Shown here: positions 45,991-54,106 of the stretch, piece by piece
How positions within the stretch are numbered: position 1 is the stretch's first letter
Layout of the letters: each line of letters begins with the position of its first letter
NCBI RefSeq assembly: GCF_900155565.1
Contig: NZ_FUHM01000002.1
Location: forward strand, 1,798,001-1,862,000
DNA: 64,000 bases
Direction of reading: 5' to 3'
Source of the DNA: Anaerosalibacter sp. Marseille-P3206
GTDB lineage: Bacteria > Bacillota > Clostridia > Tissierellales > Sporanaerobacteraceae
Position numbers and translations under genes: made by a program
The notes under the pieces: model-generated
Told to the model about the DNA's origin: nothing
The model's database searches: none
Seen by the model: the letters and a program-made list of their open reading frames with translations, nothing else

Positions 45991-46114
45991 GAAGGACAGG
46001 CAGTATAAAGCAAAAGCAAGAAGAGAAAAGGAGAATATAAGGAAAGAAACTGCAGCAATGATAAAAAGGTTAAAAAAAGACCAGTTCAGATGGCAGTCTG
46101 AAAAGGTCAACTAA
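45983..46114 (+). CDS. 43-residue basic phage protein
   Basis: TTG 45983 behind AAGGAGG; MSKKDRQYKAKARREKEN..., strongly basic and helical. Overlaps the previous gene by eight bases. Function unknown. Confidence 0.6.
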   Translation: MSKKDRQYKAKARREKENIRKETAAMIKRLKKDQFRWQSEKVN

Positions 46115-46160
46115 AATTAACTATTTAGATAAGTATATCACATTGGAAAGGAGAATTTCA

Positions 46161-46571
46161 ATGAGAAGACATAGAAGTTTTAGGCTTAGATGGAGTAGAT
46201 ATTATCAATTCTTAGTAGAAGGACAAGTTTTCTACATGAAACAAAAGGCTTTTACAAACGATAGTGATGGATGTATAGAATGGGAAGTGATTACAGAGCA
46301 GACGTATAGAGAAGCACTTAAAAGAGGATATAGAGACAATGTAGTAGTTGTAGAAGAAGAAATATCTATAGCTGATGTACAAGCCCTCACACTTATATTC
46401 AATGAAATATGTCAAATAGATGAGGATTGCATGAGACAAGCAGTTATAGAAGGACAGGAATCTGTTAGAGAACTTAGGAGACATACAAGGATTCCTAAAG
46501 GCTTGGAATATAGGATTTTCAAAAGGGTTACGGAACTAAAATTAAATGAATTTGAGGAAGTGGCTATATGA
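46161..46571 (+). CDS. Phage protein of unknown function
   Basis: 136 residues from ATG 46161 (AAAGGAGA site; a TTG at 46143 lies in the ribosome site). Basic N-terminus (MRRHRSFRLRWSRYYQF), beta-rich middle and helical acidic C-terminus. No family recognised. Confidence 0.7.
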   Translation: MRRHRSFRLRWSRYYQFLVEGQVFYMKQKAFTNDSDGCIEWEVITEQTYREALKRGYRDNVVVVEEEISIADVQALTLIFNEICQIDEDCMRQAVIEGQESVRELRRHTRIPKGLEYRIFKRVTELKLNEFEEVAI

Positions 46572-46714
46572 GGTGTCCAAAGTGTGGTAGAGGAGTAAAG
46601 ATTAAGAAGAATCAATTATACAACTGCCAGTGTGGGGCTAAATTACTGGCAGTTGAAATAAACAAGAAACTGATTGTTGAAAATTTAAAAAAGGAGAAGA
46701 TGAATAATGGATAA
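46568..46714 (+). CDS. 48-residue zinc-ribbon protein
   Basis: ATG overlaps the previous stop by four bases. CPKCGRG and CQCGAKL form a small zinc ribbon. Overlaps the next gene by eight bases. Confidence 0.7.
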   Translation: MRCPKCGRGVKIKKNQLYNCQCGAKLLAVEINKKLIVENLKKEKMNNG

Positions 46715-47273
46715 AATGACTGAGATGGAAATAATGGAAGTGGAGAATATTGAGGAAGAAGAAAAAGAGAGATTCAAGATTCAAGATGTAGAGCAGGTTA
46801 ATTGGGCTTTTAGAAAAATAAAGGCATTCCAAAGTGAAATAAATCAAACAAATGAACTGGCAGATAAGGAATTAGAAAGAATAGAAATATGGAGAAAAAA
46901 AGAAAATGAAACAGCTAGAAACTCAATAGAATTTTTTCAAGGACTTATAATTGAATACTTCGCAGAAATGAAGAAGAAGGATCCTAAATATAAAATATCT
47001 ACGCCTTACGGAAAGGTATCGACTAGAAAGCAACAACCTAAGTGGAATTATGATGATGAAAAATTAGTTGAATGGCTAGAACATTATAAGCCAGAACTGG
47101 TACGAGTTAAAAAAGAAATAAATAAGACAGACTTTAAAAAAGCAGTAAAAGATGAAGATGGATTTATAGCGATAGGTGATGGCAAAGTAGCGAGTAGTGA
47201 AACTGGAGAAGTTATAGAAGGTGTAACTATAGAAGAAAGACCCGAGACTATAAATATTAAGGTGGTGGAATAG
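46707..47273 (+). CDS. gam: Host-nuclease inhibitor Gam family protein
   Basis: 188 residues with a long helical hairpin (about 30-90) and the strand motif PYGKVSTRKQQPKWNYDDEK, typical of Mu Gam-like proteins in Firmicute phages. Gam proteins coat double-stranded DNA ends and protect them from RecBCD/AddAB-type nucleases. It lies directly before the ERF recombinase, so the pair forms the recombination module. Confidence 0.8.
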   Translation: MDKMTEMEIMEVENIEEEEKERFKIQDVEQVNWAFRKIKAFQSEINQTNELADKELERIEIWRKKENETARNSIEFFQGLIIEYFAEMKKKDPKYKISTPYGKVSTRKQQPKWNYDDEKLVEWLEHYKPELVRVKKEINKTDFKKAVKDEDGFIAIGDGKVASSETGEVIEGVTIEERPETINIKVVE

Positions 47274-47840
47274 ATGGCTGCATTGGCTGAAAAGTTGTTA
47301 TCCATACAAGCTGAACTAAAAGTACCTAAAAATCAATACAATAGCTTTGGAAATTATAATTATAGAAGTTGTGAGGATATCTTGGAAGGATTAAAACCTT
47401 TGCTAACTGAATATAAAGCTACATTAACGATAAGTGACGAAATAGTGCAAATAGGAGATAGATATTATGTAAAAGCTACAGCTACATTAGCAGACATAGA
47501 AAAGGATATGTGCATAGAAACAACAGCTTACGCAAGGGAAGATGAATCTAAGAAGGGAATGGATTTAGCACAGGTGACAGGTAGTACAAGCAGTTACGCA
47601 AGGAAATATGCCTTAAATGGACTTTTTGCAATAGATGATACAAAAGATAGCGACTATACAAATACGCATGGGAAGGCAAAGGACAAGCCAAGCAAACCAG
47701 TGAACAATCCAAAGACAGATGGAGAGGTAAAACTATACTGCAGTAGTTGTGGAACGGTAATAAATCAAAATGTAGCTTCATACTCAAAGCAAAAGTTTGG
47801 CAGAGTGTTGTGTATGAATTGTCAGAAGAAAGAGAAGTAG
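47274..47840 (+). CDS. erf: ERF-family single-strand annealing protein
   Basis: 188 residues. The ERF core spans about 1-140 (YNSFGNYNYRSCEDILEGLKP and GMDLAQVTGSTSSYARKYAL). A linker leads to a C-terminal zinc finger (CSSCGTVINQ...CMNC). ERF proteins form rings that anneal complementary single strands. It starts one base after gam. Confidence 0.93.
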   Translation: MAALAEKLLSIQAELKVPKNQYNSFGNYNYRSCEDILEGLKPLLTEYKATLTISDEIVQIGDRYYVKATATLADIEKDMCIETTAYAREDESKKGMDLAQVTGSTSSYARKYALNGLFAIDDTKDSDYTNTHGKAKDKPSKPVNNPKTDGEVKLYCSSCGTVINQNVASYSKQKFGRVLCMNCQKKEK

Positions 47841-47891
47841 GCTAGGGGCTTTGCCCCTGGTCCATATAGAAGTAAAAGAAGAGGTGGGTAT

Positions 47892-48659
47892 ATGAAAAAT
47901 CATGCTAAATTAACAGGTGTATTGGAAAAAGGATACGGTTTAGCTCCAAAGCTGATTATGTTAGATAAGGATTTAAGCATAGAATCAAAAGCTATATATT
48001 GTTATATTTCTTCGTTTTGTGGAAATGGGACAAGCGCTTTTCCTAGTGTAGAAACTATTACGCACCATTTAGGAATAGGAAAGAAAAGATTTTATAAACA
48101 TGTTAAGCCATTAGAAGATAAGGGATATATTACTATAATTCCTAGAAGAAATGGAAATAGGAGAGATAGCAATTTATATAAATTGAATATGGAATTAGAT
48201 TTTGAATGTAGTCAAAATGAACATATTCAAAATGAACCTATTCAAATTGAACATGTTCAAAACGACCCCAGTAATAATAACAGTCTTAATAATAACAATA
48301 TTAATAATAACAGTTCAAATAAAAACAACTACAACAATAATAGTAGTAATTGTGAAGAAGATATTGATAAAGAATTTAAAGAATTAGCACAGCTATATCA
48401 GAAGTGTGGTTTTAAAGTGAACGGACTTACTCCTAGTTGGATAAATAGCATTAAGGAAGAATATGGTTTCCAATGGTGTAAAAATGCTTTCTTAGTAGCT
48501 GAGAAGAAAGGAAAACTCACAAAAAGCTACGTAGAAGGAATACTTCAAAATTGGAATAAAGATGGTGGCATGAAATTAGGGGGTGGACCAGATGGAACGA
48601 ATAGCAGAAACAACGAAAGTAGCCTTGGGCAGTACGCGGACATTGGAATCACAATATAA
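47892..48659 (+). CDS. Phage replication initiator (HTH plus DnaD-like C-terminus)
   Basis: 255 residues. N-terminal winged-helix HTH_36 (about 28-95, SAFPSVETITHHLGIGKKRF), a repeat and Asn-rich linker (about 108-155), and a DnaD/DnaB2-like C-terminus (about 160-225, YGFQWCKNAFLVAEKKGKLTK, then YVEGILQNW). It would bind origin DNA and recruit the DnaC-like loader encoded next. The linker region carries iterons, as in lambda O. Confidence 0.88.
   Translation: MKNHAKLTGVLEKGYGLAPKLIMLDKDLSIESKAIYCYISSFCGNGTSAFPSVETITHHLGIGKKRFYKHVKPLEDKGYITIIPRRNGNRRDSNLYKLNMELDFECSQNEHIQNEPIQIEHVQNDPSNNNSLNNNNINNNSSNKNNYNNNSSNCEEDIDKEFKELAQLYQKCGFKVNGLTPSWINSIKEEYGFQWCKNAFLVAEKKGKLTKSYVEGILQNWNKDGGMKLGGGPDGTNSRNNESSLGQYADIGITI
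48213..48272 (+). repeat. Candidate phage replication origin (15-bp iterons)
   Basis: Four head-to-tail repeats lie inside the initiator gene: CAAAATGAACATATT (48213), CAAAATGAACCTATT (48228), CAAATTGAACATGTT (48243) and a degenerate CAAAACGACCCCAGT (48258). An 80-base A/T-rich tract follows (to about 48350). Iterons beside an AT-rich block within the initiator gene is the lambda-type origin layout. Confidence 0.75.
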
Positions 48660-49437
48660 GCTGAAAACTTGCCCTAAATGTGGAGGTAACAAAGAATTCA
48701 TTCTAACGATAGGAGGAGAAGAAAGAAAAGTACCTTGTTTATGTAAATGTGAAGCAGAAGAAAGAGACAAGCTGAAAGAACTAGATGAACGGAAACAAAA
48801 GATATTAAGATTAGAAAGACTAAGAAGCCATTCACTTATGGGAAAACAATTTGAAAGTTGCACATTCCAAAACTTTGAAATAGACAGCCAAAATAAAGGA
48901 ATGTATAAGCTGGGAAAAAACTACTGCGAGAATTGGCAAGAGATGAAAGAAAATAATATGGGATTACTTTTATATGGATCTCCTGGAACAGGAAAAACTT
49001 TCTTAGCTTTCTGTATAGCAAACGAATTACTAAGCGAGATGGTACCAGTAATAGCTATATCTAGTATTGGGCTACTAGGTAAAATAAAGGAAACTTACAA
49101 GAGTTGGGGAAGAGATGGAGAAACAGAGATTATTAGAAGCCTTAAAAATGCAAGCCTATTGATATTAGATGATCTAGGAGCAGAAAACAATACAGATTGG
49201 GCAAAAGAAAAAGTATACGAAATAATCGATTCGAGATACAGAGACAAGAAACCTTGCATAATTACAACGAATTTGAGTAGAGAAGGCTTGAAAGAAAAGC
49301 TTACTGGAGAGGATGGTGTATCTAGAACATATGACAGGATTGTAGAAATGTGTTACCCGATACAGGTACAAGGACAGTCAAGGAGAATAGGTTCAGCTAG
49401 AGAAAAAGAAGAAATAGTTAAGAAACTGTTGAAGTAA
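48592..49437 (+). CDS. dnaC: DnaC-like helicase loader ATPase
   Basis: 281 residues. The N-terminus has a zinc cluster (CPKCGGNKEF and CLCKCEAEE). The AAA+ domain has Walker A YGSPGTGKTFLA, Walker B LLILDDLGAE and sensor motif CIITTNLSREGL. Like DnaC/DnaI it loads the replicative helicase at the phage origin. ATG 48592 follows AGGGGGTGG and overlaps the initiator gene by 68 bases. Confidence 0.93.
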   Translation: MERIAETTKVALGSTRTLESQYKLKTCPKCGGNKEFILTIGGEERKVPCLCKCEAEERDKLKELDERKQKILRLERLRSHSLMGKQFESCTFQNFEIDSQNKGMYKLGKNYCENWQEMKENNMGLLLYGSPGTGKTFLAFCIANELLSEMVPVIAISSIGLLGKIKETYKSWGRDGETEIIRSLKNASLLILDDLGAENNTDWAKEKVYEIIDSRYRDKKPCIITTNLSREGLKEKLTGEDGVSRTYDRIVEMCYPIQVQGQSRRIGSAREKEEIVKKLLK

Positions 49438-49448
49438 GGAGGGATAAA

Positions 49449-50246
49449 TTGAAACTTTATCATGACCATTTTCAGAATTACAAAAGATACAATATTCCAA
49501 AAGCGCAGCTCATAATAGCTGACATACCTTACAACATTGGAGAAAATGCATATGCAAGTAACCCTCAATGGTATAAAGATGGTGATAATAAAAACGGAGA
49601 AAGTGAATACGCAAAGAAACAATTCTTTGATACGGACAGTGATTTTAGAATTTCAGAATTTATGCATTTTGTGAATACCATGTTAAAGAAAGAACCAAAA
49701 GAAAAAGGACAAGCAGGTTGCATGATAGTATTTTGTGAATTTGAGCAGCAATTTATGCTAATAGAAAAAGCTAAAGAATATGGGTTTAATCACTATATTA
49801 ATTTAGTGTTTAGGAAGAATTATTCACCGCAAGTATTAAAAGCAAACATGAAAGTTGTAGGTAATTGTGAGTATGCAGTGCTTTTATATAGAGACAAATT
49901 GCCGAAGTTCAACAACAACGGAAAAATGATATTTAATTGTATGGATTACAAAAGAGATACAGAAACACCCAAAATACACCCAACACAGAAAAGTATACAT
50001 GTAATAAGCAACTTAATAAGTATATTTACAGACATAGGTGATGTAGTAATAGATCCATGTGCAGGTAGTGGAATAACATTATTTGCAGCTGAACAGCTAG
50101 GACGTAAATCATATGGATTCGAAATAAAAAAACAATATGTAAGTGACTTTAACGTAAAGTTGGCGAAAAATATTCAACGTTCTTTTTTCAATATGCAATT
50201 AGAGAAGATAGAAAACAACAGGAGAATTTCACATAAGGAGGGATAA
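49449..50246 (+). CDS. Orphan DNA adenine/cytosine-N4 methyltransferase
   Basis: 265 residues from TTG 49449 (AGGAGG site). The catalytic motif IV reads ADIPYN, a D-I-P-Y variant of DPPY, placed before the SAM motif I (DPCAGSG, about residue 200), the order of beta-class enzymes. HPTQKS supports the family. No restriction gene accompanies it, so it probably protects phage DNA or regulates it. Whether the variant motif is active cannot be told. Confidence 0.88.
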   Translation: MKLYHDHFQNYKRYNIPKAQLIIADIPYNIGENAYASNPQWYKDGDNKNGESEYAKKQFFDTDSDFRISEFMHFVNTMLKKEPKEKGQAGCMIVFCEFEQQFMLIEKAKEYGFNHYINLVFRKNYSPQVLKANMKVVGNCEYAVLLYRDKLPKFNNNGKMIFNCMDYKRDTETPKIHPTQKSIHVISNLISIFTDIGDVVIDPCAGSGITLFAAEQLGRKSYGFEIKKQYVSDFNVKLAKNIQRSFFNMQLEKIENNRRISHKEG

Positions 50247-50247
50247 C

Positions 50248-50385
50248 ATGACATATCCAGAAGAACTGATAGAAAAAGTTAAGAACATGTACCTAGCTGA
50301 GTACACAACGAGAGAGATATCAAATGAAACAGGGCTAAGTATTCATCATATTTATAAAATCTTAAAGGAGCTGAACTGGAAATGA
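50248..50385 (+). CDS. 45-residue HTH protein
   Basis: ATG 50248 behind AAGGAGGG. TTREISNETGLSIHHIYKIL is a helix-turn-helix like that of resolvases and small phage regulators. Overlaps the next gene by four bases. Confidence 0.75.
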   Translation: MTYPEELIEKVKNMYLAEYTTREISNETGLSIHHIYKILKELNWK

Positions 50386-50555
50386 ATGCACCTTGTAAGG
50401 ACTGTAAGCAAAGAAGATTATATTGTCATAGTCAATGCGAAAAGTATAAAAATTGGAAATATAATTATAAAACAAGTGATAGGGAAGAAAATGTATACAC
50501 TGATTACGTTGTAGGAGCAGTACAGAGAATGAAAGGAGTAGGGAGATGGGGTTAA
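50382..50555 (+). CDS. 57-residue Cys-containing phage protein
   Basis: CKDCKQRRLYCHSQC near the N-terminus may bind zinc. ATGA overlap with the preceding gene. The next gene starts ten bases before its stop. Function unknown. Confidence 0.7.
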   Translation: MNAPCKDCKQRRLYCHSQCEKYKNWKYNYKTSDREENVYTDYVVGAVQRMKGVGRWG

Positions 50556-50839
50556 ACGTATATCAAACGGAGTTGGTACATGGGATTGAAGAAATGGCAC
50601 TAGAAAGGGGAATGAGCATTAGACAAGCTACTAAAGGAGCTTTAGAACTAGAAGAACTAACGTATAAAAATAAAATTGAAAAAGTTCAAACGGATCTAGC
50701 TGCAGCAGAACAAAAACTTGACTATGCATATACAGCTGATGATATAGAAAAAACCGTATTAGATATTTATGGGGCTGAGATGGAATTAGGTATTTTACAT
50801 GAGAAGTTAGAGCAGATAGGAAGTGATAGAAAATGTTGA
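50546..50839 (+). CDS. Helical phage protein of unknown function
   Basis: 97 residues from ATG 50546 behind AAAGGAGTAGGG. A coiled-coil stretch spans about 40-95 (KIEKVQTDLAAAEQKLDYAY). No family recognised. Confidence 0.65.
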   Translation: MGLNVYQTELVHGIEEMALERGMSIRQATKGALELEELTYKNKIEKVQTDLAAAEQKLDYAYTADDIEKTVLDIYGAEMELGILHEKLEQIGSDRKC

Positions 50840-50969
50840 TAGGGAAAAAGCTATGGAAGAAGTTGTTGAACGGAACATTGTTAAAAACTTACATGATAAG
50901 CAGAATATTGAAAGGATAAGGAGTGAAGGTAATTGGGATACCATAAGGGAGACGGATTTGAAGAAATAA
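50823..50969 (+). CDS. Possible 48-residue ORF overlapping two genes
   Basis: GTG 50823 opens MIENVDREKAMEEVVERN...; ATG 50853 behind AGGGAAAAAG would give 38 residues. It fills the gap between the helical protein and RecU but overlaps both. Composition is plausible for a phage protein; expression is uncertain. Confidence 0.35.
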   Translation: MIENVDREKAMEEVVERNIVKNLHDKQNIERIRSEGNWDTIRETDLKK

Positions 50970-51448
50970 TTAACTTAGCTAACACAACCTACAAAAGGAA
51001 AGGAATAGCATTAGTACAGAAAATAGCAACACCAATGAAGCCAATTAGGCGAGGTAAAAAGATAGTATCAGCATACTATGAGGAAAAAAGCACACTAGAC
51101 TATATAGGAGTATATGATTCAATACCTATAGCTTTTGATGCAAAAGAAACTAGAGAAGAAACAAGATTTCCACTAAACAATATACAACCACATCAAATTA
51201 AGTTCATGAAAGAATGGGATGAATATGGAGGAATAGCATTTTTACTAATTTATTTCACTAAGTTAAATTTGATATATAGGCTTGATTGGACAACACTAGA
51301 CTGGTACTGGAAACAGTATCAAGAGAATAGGGGCAAAAAAGGATTCGGAAGTATACCAATTAGGGAATTTGAGTGTAATTGCAAACAACTGAAATCTAGA
51401 GATGGAATAATATTAGACTATTTAGAAGGATTAAAGGAGGTAATTTAA
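50933..51448 (+). CDS. recU: RecU-type Holliday junction resolvase
   Basis: 171 residues from TTG 50933 (AGGAGTGAAGG upstream). The nuclease motifs are GDGFEEIINLANTTYKRKGI, TLDYIGVYDSIPIAFDAKET (Asp and Glu-x-Lys metal site), and NNIQPHQIKFMKEWDEYGGI. RecU resolves branched recombination and replication intermediates; with Gam and ERF it completes the phage recombination set. Confidence 0.9.
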   Translation: MGYHKGDGFEEIINLANTTYKRKGIALVQKIATPMKPIRRGKKIVSAYYEEKSTLDYIGVYDSIPIAFDAKETREETRFPLNNIQPHQIKFMKEWDEYGGIAFLLIYFTKLNLIYRLDWTTLDWYWKQYQENRGKKGFGSIPIREFECNCKQLKSRDGIILDYLEGLKEVI

Positions 51449-51841
51449 ATGGACAATATGATTAATTTAGAGAAGTTTGCAGGTGGAGCATTAGCAGAGA
51501 AATTCAATGTAGGCTTAAAGGAGGTGCTAGAAAACATAGCAGATCCAAACACAGAAGCGACAAAGAAAAGAAAAATGACAGTAGAATTAACATTTGATCC
51601 AGACCAGGACAGAGAATTAAGTGTAGTAGGAATAACAGTAAAAACTAAATTAGTACCAAATACACCAGTAGCTACAAAAATAATAATAGATAGAGACGGT
51701 AATGGTGGAATAATTGCAAGTGAGTATAAGAACCAACTTAAAGGACAGCAGTATCTTAGAGTAGATGAAGAGACAGGAGAAATATTGTCAGATGATGAGG
51801 AAGATGAAGTAGATATTAAAGGAATTAAGCTTATAAAATAA
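51449..51841 (+). CDS. Conserved clostridial phage protein (replication terminator-type)
   Basis: 130 residues starting MDNMINLEKFAGGALAEKFN; beta-rich with an acidic C-terminus (SDDEEDEVD). Similar proteins in clostridial phages carry the database name replication terminator protein, without good functional evidence. Lies right after recU behind AAAGGAGG. Confidence 0.65.
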   Translation: MDNMINLEKFAGGALAEKFNVGLKEVLENIADPNTEATKKRKMTVELTFDPDQDRELSVVGITVKTKLVPNTPVATKIIIDRDGNGGIIASEYKNQLKGQQYLRVDEETGEILSDDEEDEVDIKGIKLIK

Positions 51842-51863
51842 TAAAATTTAGGAGGAATGAATT

Positions 51864-52580
51864 ATGTTAAATAAAGAAGCTTTAGAATATTTGGTAGGTT
51901 TAGGTTACGAGGAAGATGTTTTAGTGGAAACTGAAAAGGGGTTGTTTTCTAAGACTAAATTAGAAAGAGTAGAACTACCACAAATAGAAACTTTGAAAGT
52001 ATCTAATTTAACAAGCATTGTAGACTTCATGAAGGCTAACATAGATGGAATTGAAGGGAAATTATTAATCCAAGTCGTAAGTCCTAGAGAAGTAAAAATA
52101 CTTTCACCTCTAGATACAGATAGAAATAGACAAGAGATATTAAGGGCAGTGGCTATATTGCCTGACAATATAATTTATGACAGATTCATAGATACTGAAA
52201 GATTTAATATCATGTTACAATCAGGATTTGCTGATAATGAAGACAAGAAACTATTGTTAAAGTTTACAGGGCTAATAAGGGACGAAGCGGTAAAAGATAC
52301 AGGGGATGATGGAATATCGCAACAAGCAACAATAAAAACAGGAGTAGCAAGTGTAGCGGATGCAAAAGTACCTAATCCAGCAACATTGGCACCATATAGG
52401 ACATTCCCAGAAATAGAACAAGTAGAATCTAAGTTTATATTCAGGATGAGAAGTGGTCCAGAAGCGGCATTATTTGAAGCAGATGGTGGAGCGTGGAAAA
52501 ATTGGGCAATGAGAAGAATTAAGGAACATTTAGTTGAGAATTTAAAGGAAATAGAAAGCAGATACGAGATTATATCTTAA
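51864..52580 (+). CDS. Phage protein of unknown function (DUF2303-like)
   Basis: 238 residues; FSKTKLERVELPQIETLKVS, then a stretch RTFPEIEQVESKFIFRMRSG near the C-terminus recalls DUF2303-type phage proteins. Preceded by AGGAGG. It follows the previous gene closely and both may act on phage DNA metabolism. Weak assignment. Confidence 0.6.
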   Translation: MLNKEALEYLVGLGYEEDVLVETEKGLFSKTKLERVELPQIETLKVSNLTSIVDFMKANIDGIEGKLLIQVVSPREVKILSPLDTDRNRQEILRAVAILPDNIIYDRFIDTERFNIMLQSGFADNEDKKLLLKFTGLIRDEAVKDTGDDGISQQATIKTGVASVADAKVPNPATLAPYRTFPEIEQVESKFIFRMRSGPEAALFEADGGAWKNWAMRRIKEHLVENLKEIESRYEIIS

Positions 52581-52599
52581 TTAAATTGGAGGAATTAAA

Positions 52600-52776
52600 A
52601 TGGATGCTGAAACTTTAAGAATGATAACCGAACTAGAAAAAAGAGGTTATAAAGTTATCAAGATATCAAAAGCTATGGAAAAAGACATGGAAGAATGCGA
52701 AGAAATGGATTTGGAAGGGAAAAGTAAAGAATGCCTTGGTTGTTCTTGCAGTATATGCTTAATGCAAATTTATTAA
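52600..52776 (+). CDS. 58-residue Cys-rich phage protein
   Basis: ATG 52600 behind TTGGAGG. Acidic helical part, then CLGCSCSIC at the C-terminus, a possible metal site. A GAGGGTAG/CTACCCTC hairpin (52786-52807) follows, without a T tract. Confidence 0.65.
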   Translation: MDAETLRMITELEKRGYKVIKISKAMEKDMEECEEMDLEGKSKECLGCSCSICLMQIY

Positions 52777-52828
52777 TTAAATATGAGGGTAGTACAAGCT
52801 ACCCTCTCCTATAAGGAGGTTTAGAAAA

Positions 52829-53239
52829 GTGAGAGAGATTAAGTTTAGAGGGAAAAGAGCTGATAATGGTGAGTGGACCTATGGTTATTACTACAAACAT
52901 AATCCACCTTTACAATGTATAGGAGATTCTAACGAAAAGTCTCAACACTACATTATAAAAACTGGATTCGCTGATTGGAATATGCCAAGACCAGTTGAAA
53001 TGATATTAATAGATCCAAATACATTAGGTGAGGACACAGGGTTTAAAGATAAAAATGGCAAAGAAATATACGAAGGAGATATTTACAAAGACGAAGAGAA
53101 TATGCTATGGAAAGTAATCTTTGATGATGGGTGTTTTAAACTAGAAAATATTCATATACCAGGGAGAATGTTTATCACCGAAGACGTAGAAATCATAGAC
53201 AATATTTATGACAATTCCAAGTTGTTGGAGGTGGAATAA
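52829..53239 (+). CDS. YopX-family phage protein
   Basis: 136 residues from GTG 52829 (AAGGAGG site). Starts MREIKFRGKRADNGEWTYGY and has TLGEDTGFKDKNGKEIYEGDI, both signatures of YopX proteins (SPbeta). Function unknown, widespread in phages. Confidence 0.92.
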   Translation: MREIKFRGKRADNGEWTYGYYYKHNPPLQCIGDSNEKSQHYIIKTGFADWNMPRPVEMILIDPNTLGEDTGFKDKNGKEIYEGDIYKDEENMLWKVIFDDGCFKLENIHIPGRMFITEDVEIIDNIYDNSKLLEVE

Positions 53240-53242
53240 AGA

Positions 53243-53425
53243 ATGTTTGAAACTATAGAATATTGCACAAGGGCGGTTATAAGATATTTGAACGGAGACA
53301 TGGATCTGTTTAAATCTTACACTAGAAAGGCTATGAAAATATACGAGCAAGAGAAATGTATAGCGGCTATAGGGGAAATGATACCAACTACAACAAAACA
53401 AAAACTTTACGAGATGGTGAGCTAG
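53243..53425 (+). CDS. Small phage protein
   Basis: 60 residues, starts three bases after the yopX-like gene behind GGAGGTGG. Helical, no recognised family. Confidence 0.65.
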   Translation: MFETIEYCTRAVIRYLNGDMDLFKSYTRKAMKIYEQEKCIAAIGEMIPTTTKQKLYEMVS

Positions 53426-53593
53426 ATGAGAAATTGTAAAGATTGTGTATGTATACAGTGTGAAAAAGAATTTGGGATAAATAAAGAAAAATGTATGTGT
53501 CATAGGTGCGAAACAGAATTCAGTGGAGATGGCATAGGGTATTGCAAGAAGTATAGAGAAATGTGGGAAGACACGCAATTAAAAATGTTTTAG
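53426..53593 (+). CDS. 55-residue multi-Cys phage protein
   Basis: ATG 53426 directly after the previous stop. Eight Cys (CKDCVCIQC, CMCHRC, YCKKY) suggest two metal sites. Function unknown. Confidence 0.65.
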   Translation: MRNCKDCVCIQCEKEFGINKEKCMCHRCETEFSGDGIGYCKKYREMWEDTQLKMF

Positions 53594-53604
53594 GAGGAAC
53601 AGCT

Positions 53605-53754
53605 ATGGAAGACAGAATAGAAATAAGATGCATAGGGTGCGGAAAGTTATTAGGGAAAGTACCAACAAATACAGAAGCAGAAGCAGAAATAGAAATGAAG
53701 TGTCCAAAGTGTAAAGAGATCCACGCCTACAGGATAGGGAGGAAAGGAGAATAA
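53605..53754 (+). CDS. Com-like zinc finger protein
   Basis: 49 residues from ATG 53605 (AGGAGG site). CIGCGKLLGK and MKCPKCKEIHAYR match the zinc ribbon of Mu Com-type translational regulators. Mu Com activates mom translation; no mom is seen here. Confidence 0.7.
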   Translation: MEDRIEIRCIGCGKLLGKVPTNTEAEAEIEMKCPKCKEIHAYRIGRKGE

Positions 53755-53756
53755 AG

Positions 53757-54003
53757 ATGTATTATTTAAGATTACAATCTTATCAGATAAAAAATGCTAT
53801 AGGCAAGACATTTGAAACAGGAGATAGAGCAATATACAAACACAAGAAATATAATAGATTTTATAGAAATTTTTATCCTATACCAGATAGCACCAGTACA
53901 AAGTGAAGATTTAAATGAAATAGGAAAATGGAGCTTTTCTAAAAACTATTGGTTAAATAAAACATGCCCTAATTGTGGGGAATTGATACCAGTAGAATAT
54001 TAA
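53757..54003 (+). pseudogene. Probably frameshifted small phage gene
   Basis: Frame one runs from ATG 53757 (AAAGGAGAATAAAG site) to TGA 53906 (49 residues, MYYLRLQSYQIKNAIGKTFE...). The +1 frame continues to 54003 and ends in a zinc-knuckle-like CPNCGELIPVEY that has no start of its own. The two parts look like one protein of about 80 residues broken between 53860 and 53906. Either an indel or a recoding event would join them. Confidence 0.5.
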
Positions 54004-54057
54004 TGTACATTACAAGCAAAATACGCAACAACTAAATAACAAGCTAGAGGCTCTAGA

Positions 54058-54092
54058 AGTCCAGGGAGATTATTCCTTGGGCTTTTTATTTT
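54058..54092 (+). terminator. Terminator at the end of the early operon
   Basis: AGTCCAGGGA and TCCTTGGGCT pair (two G-T pairs) around GATTA, followed by TTTTTATTTT. Confidence 0.75.
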
Positions 54093-54106
54093 AGGAGGGA
54101 AGAGAA

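Noticed and set aside
48270-48350. Short tandem AAT/AAC runs as a CRISPR or microsatellite array
   Set aside because: They encode an Asn-rich linker in frame within the initiator and lack spacer-repeat structure.
53812-54003. Independent 63-codon gene from TTG
   Set aside because: No ribosome site before the TTG and it starts inside another frame; better explained as the second half of a frameshifted gene.
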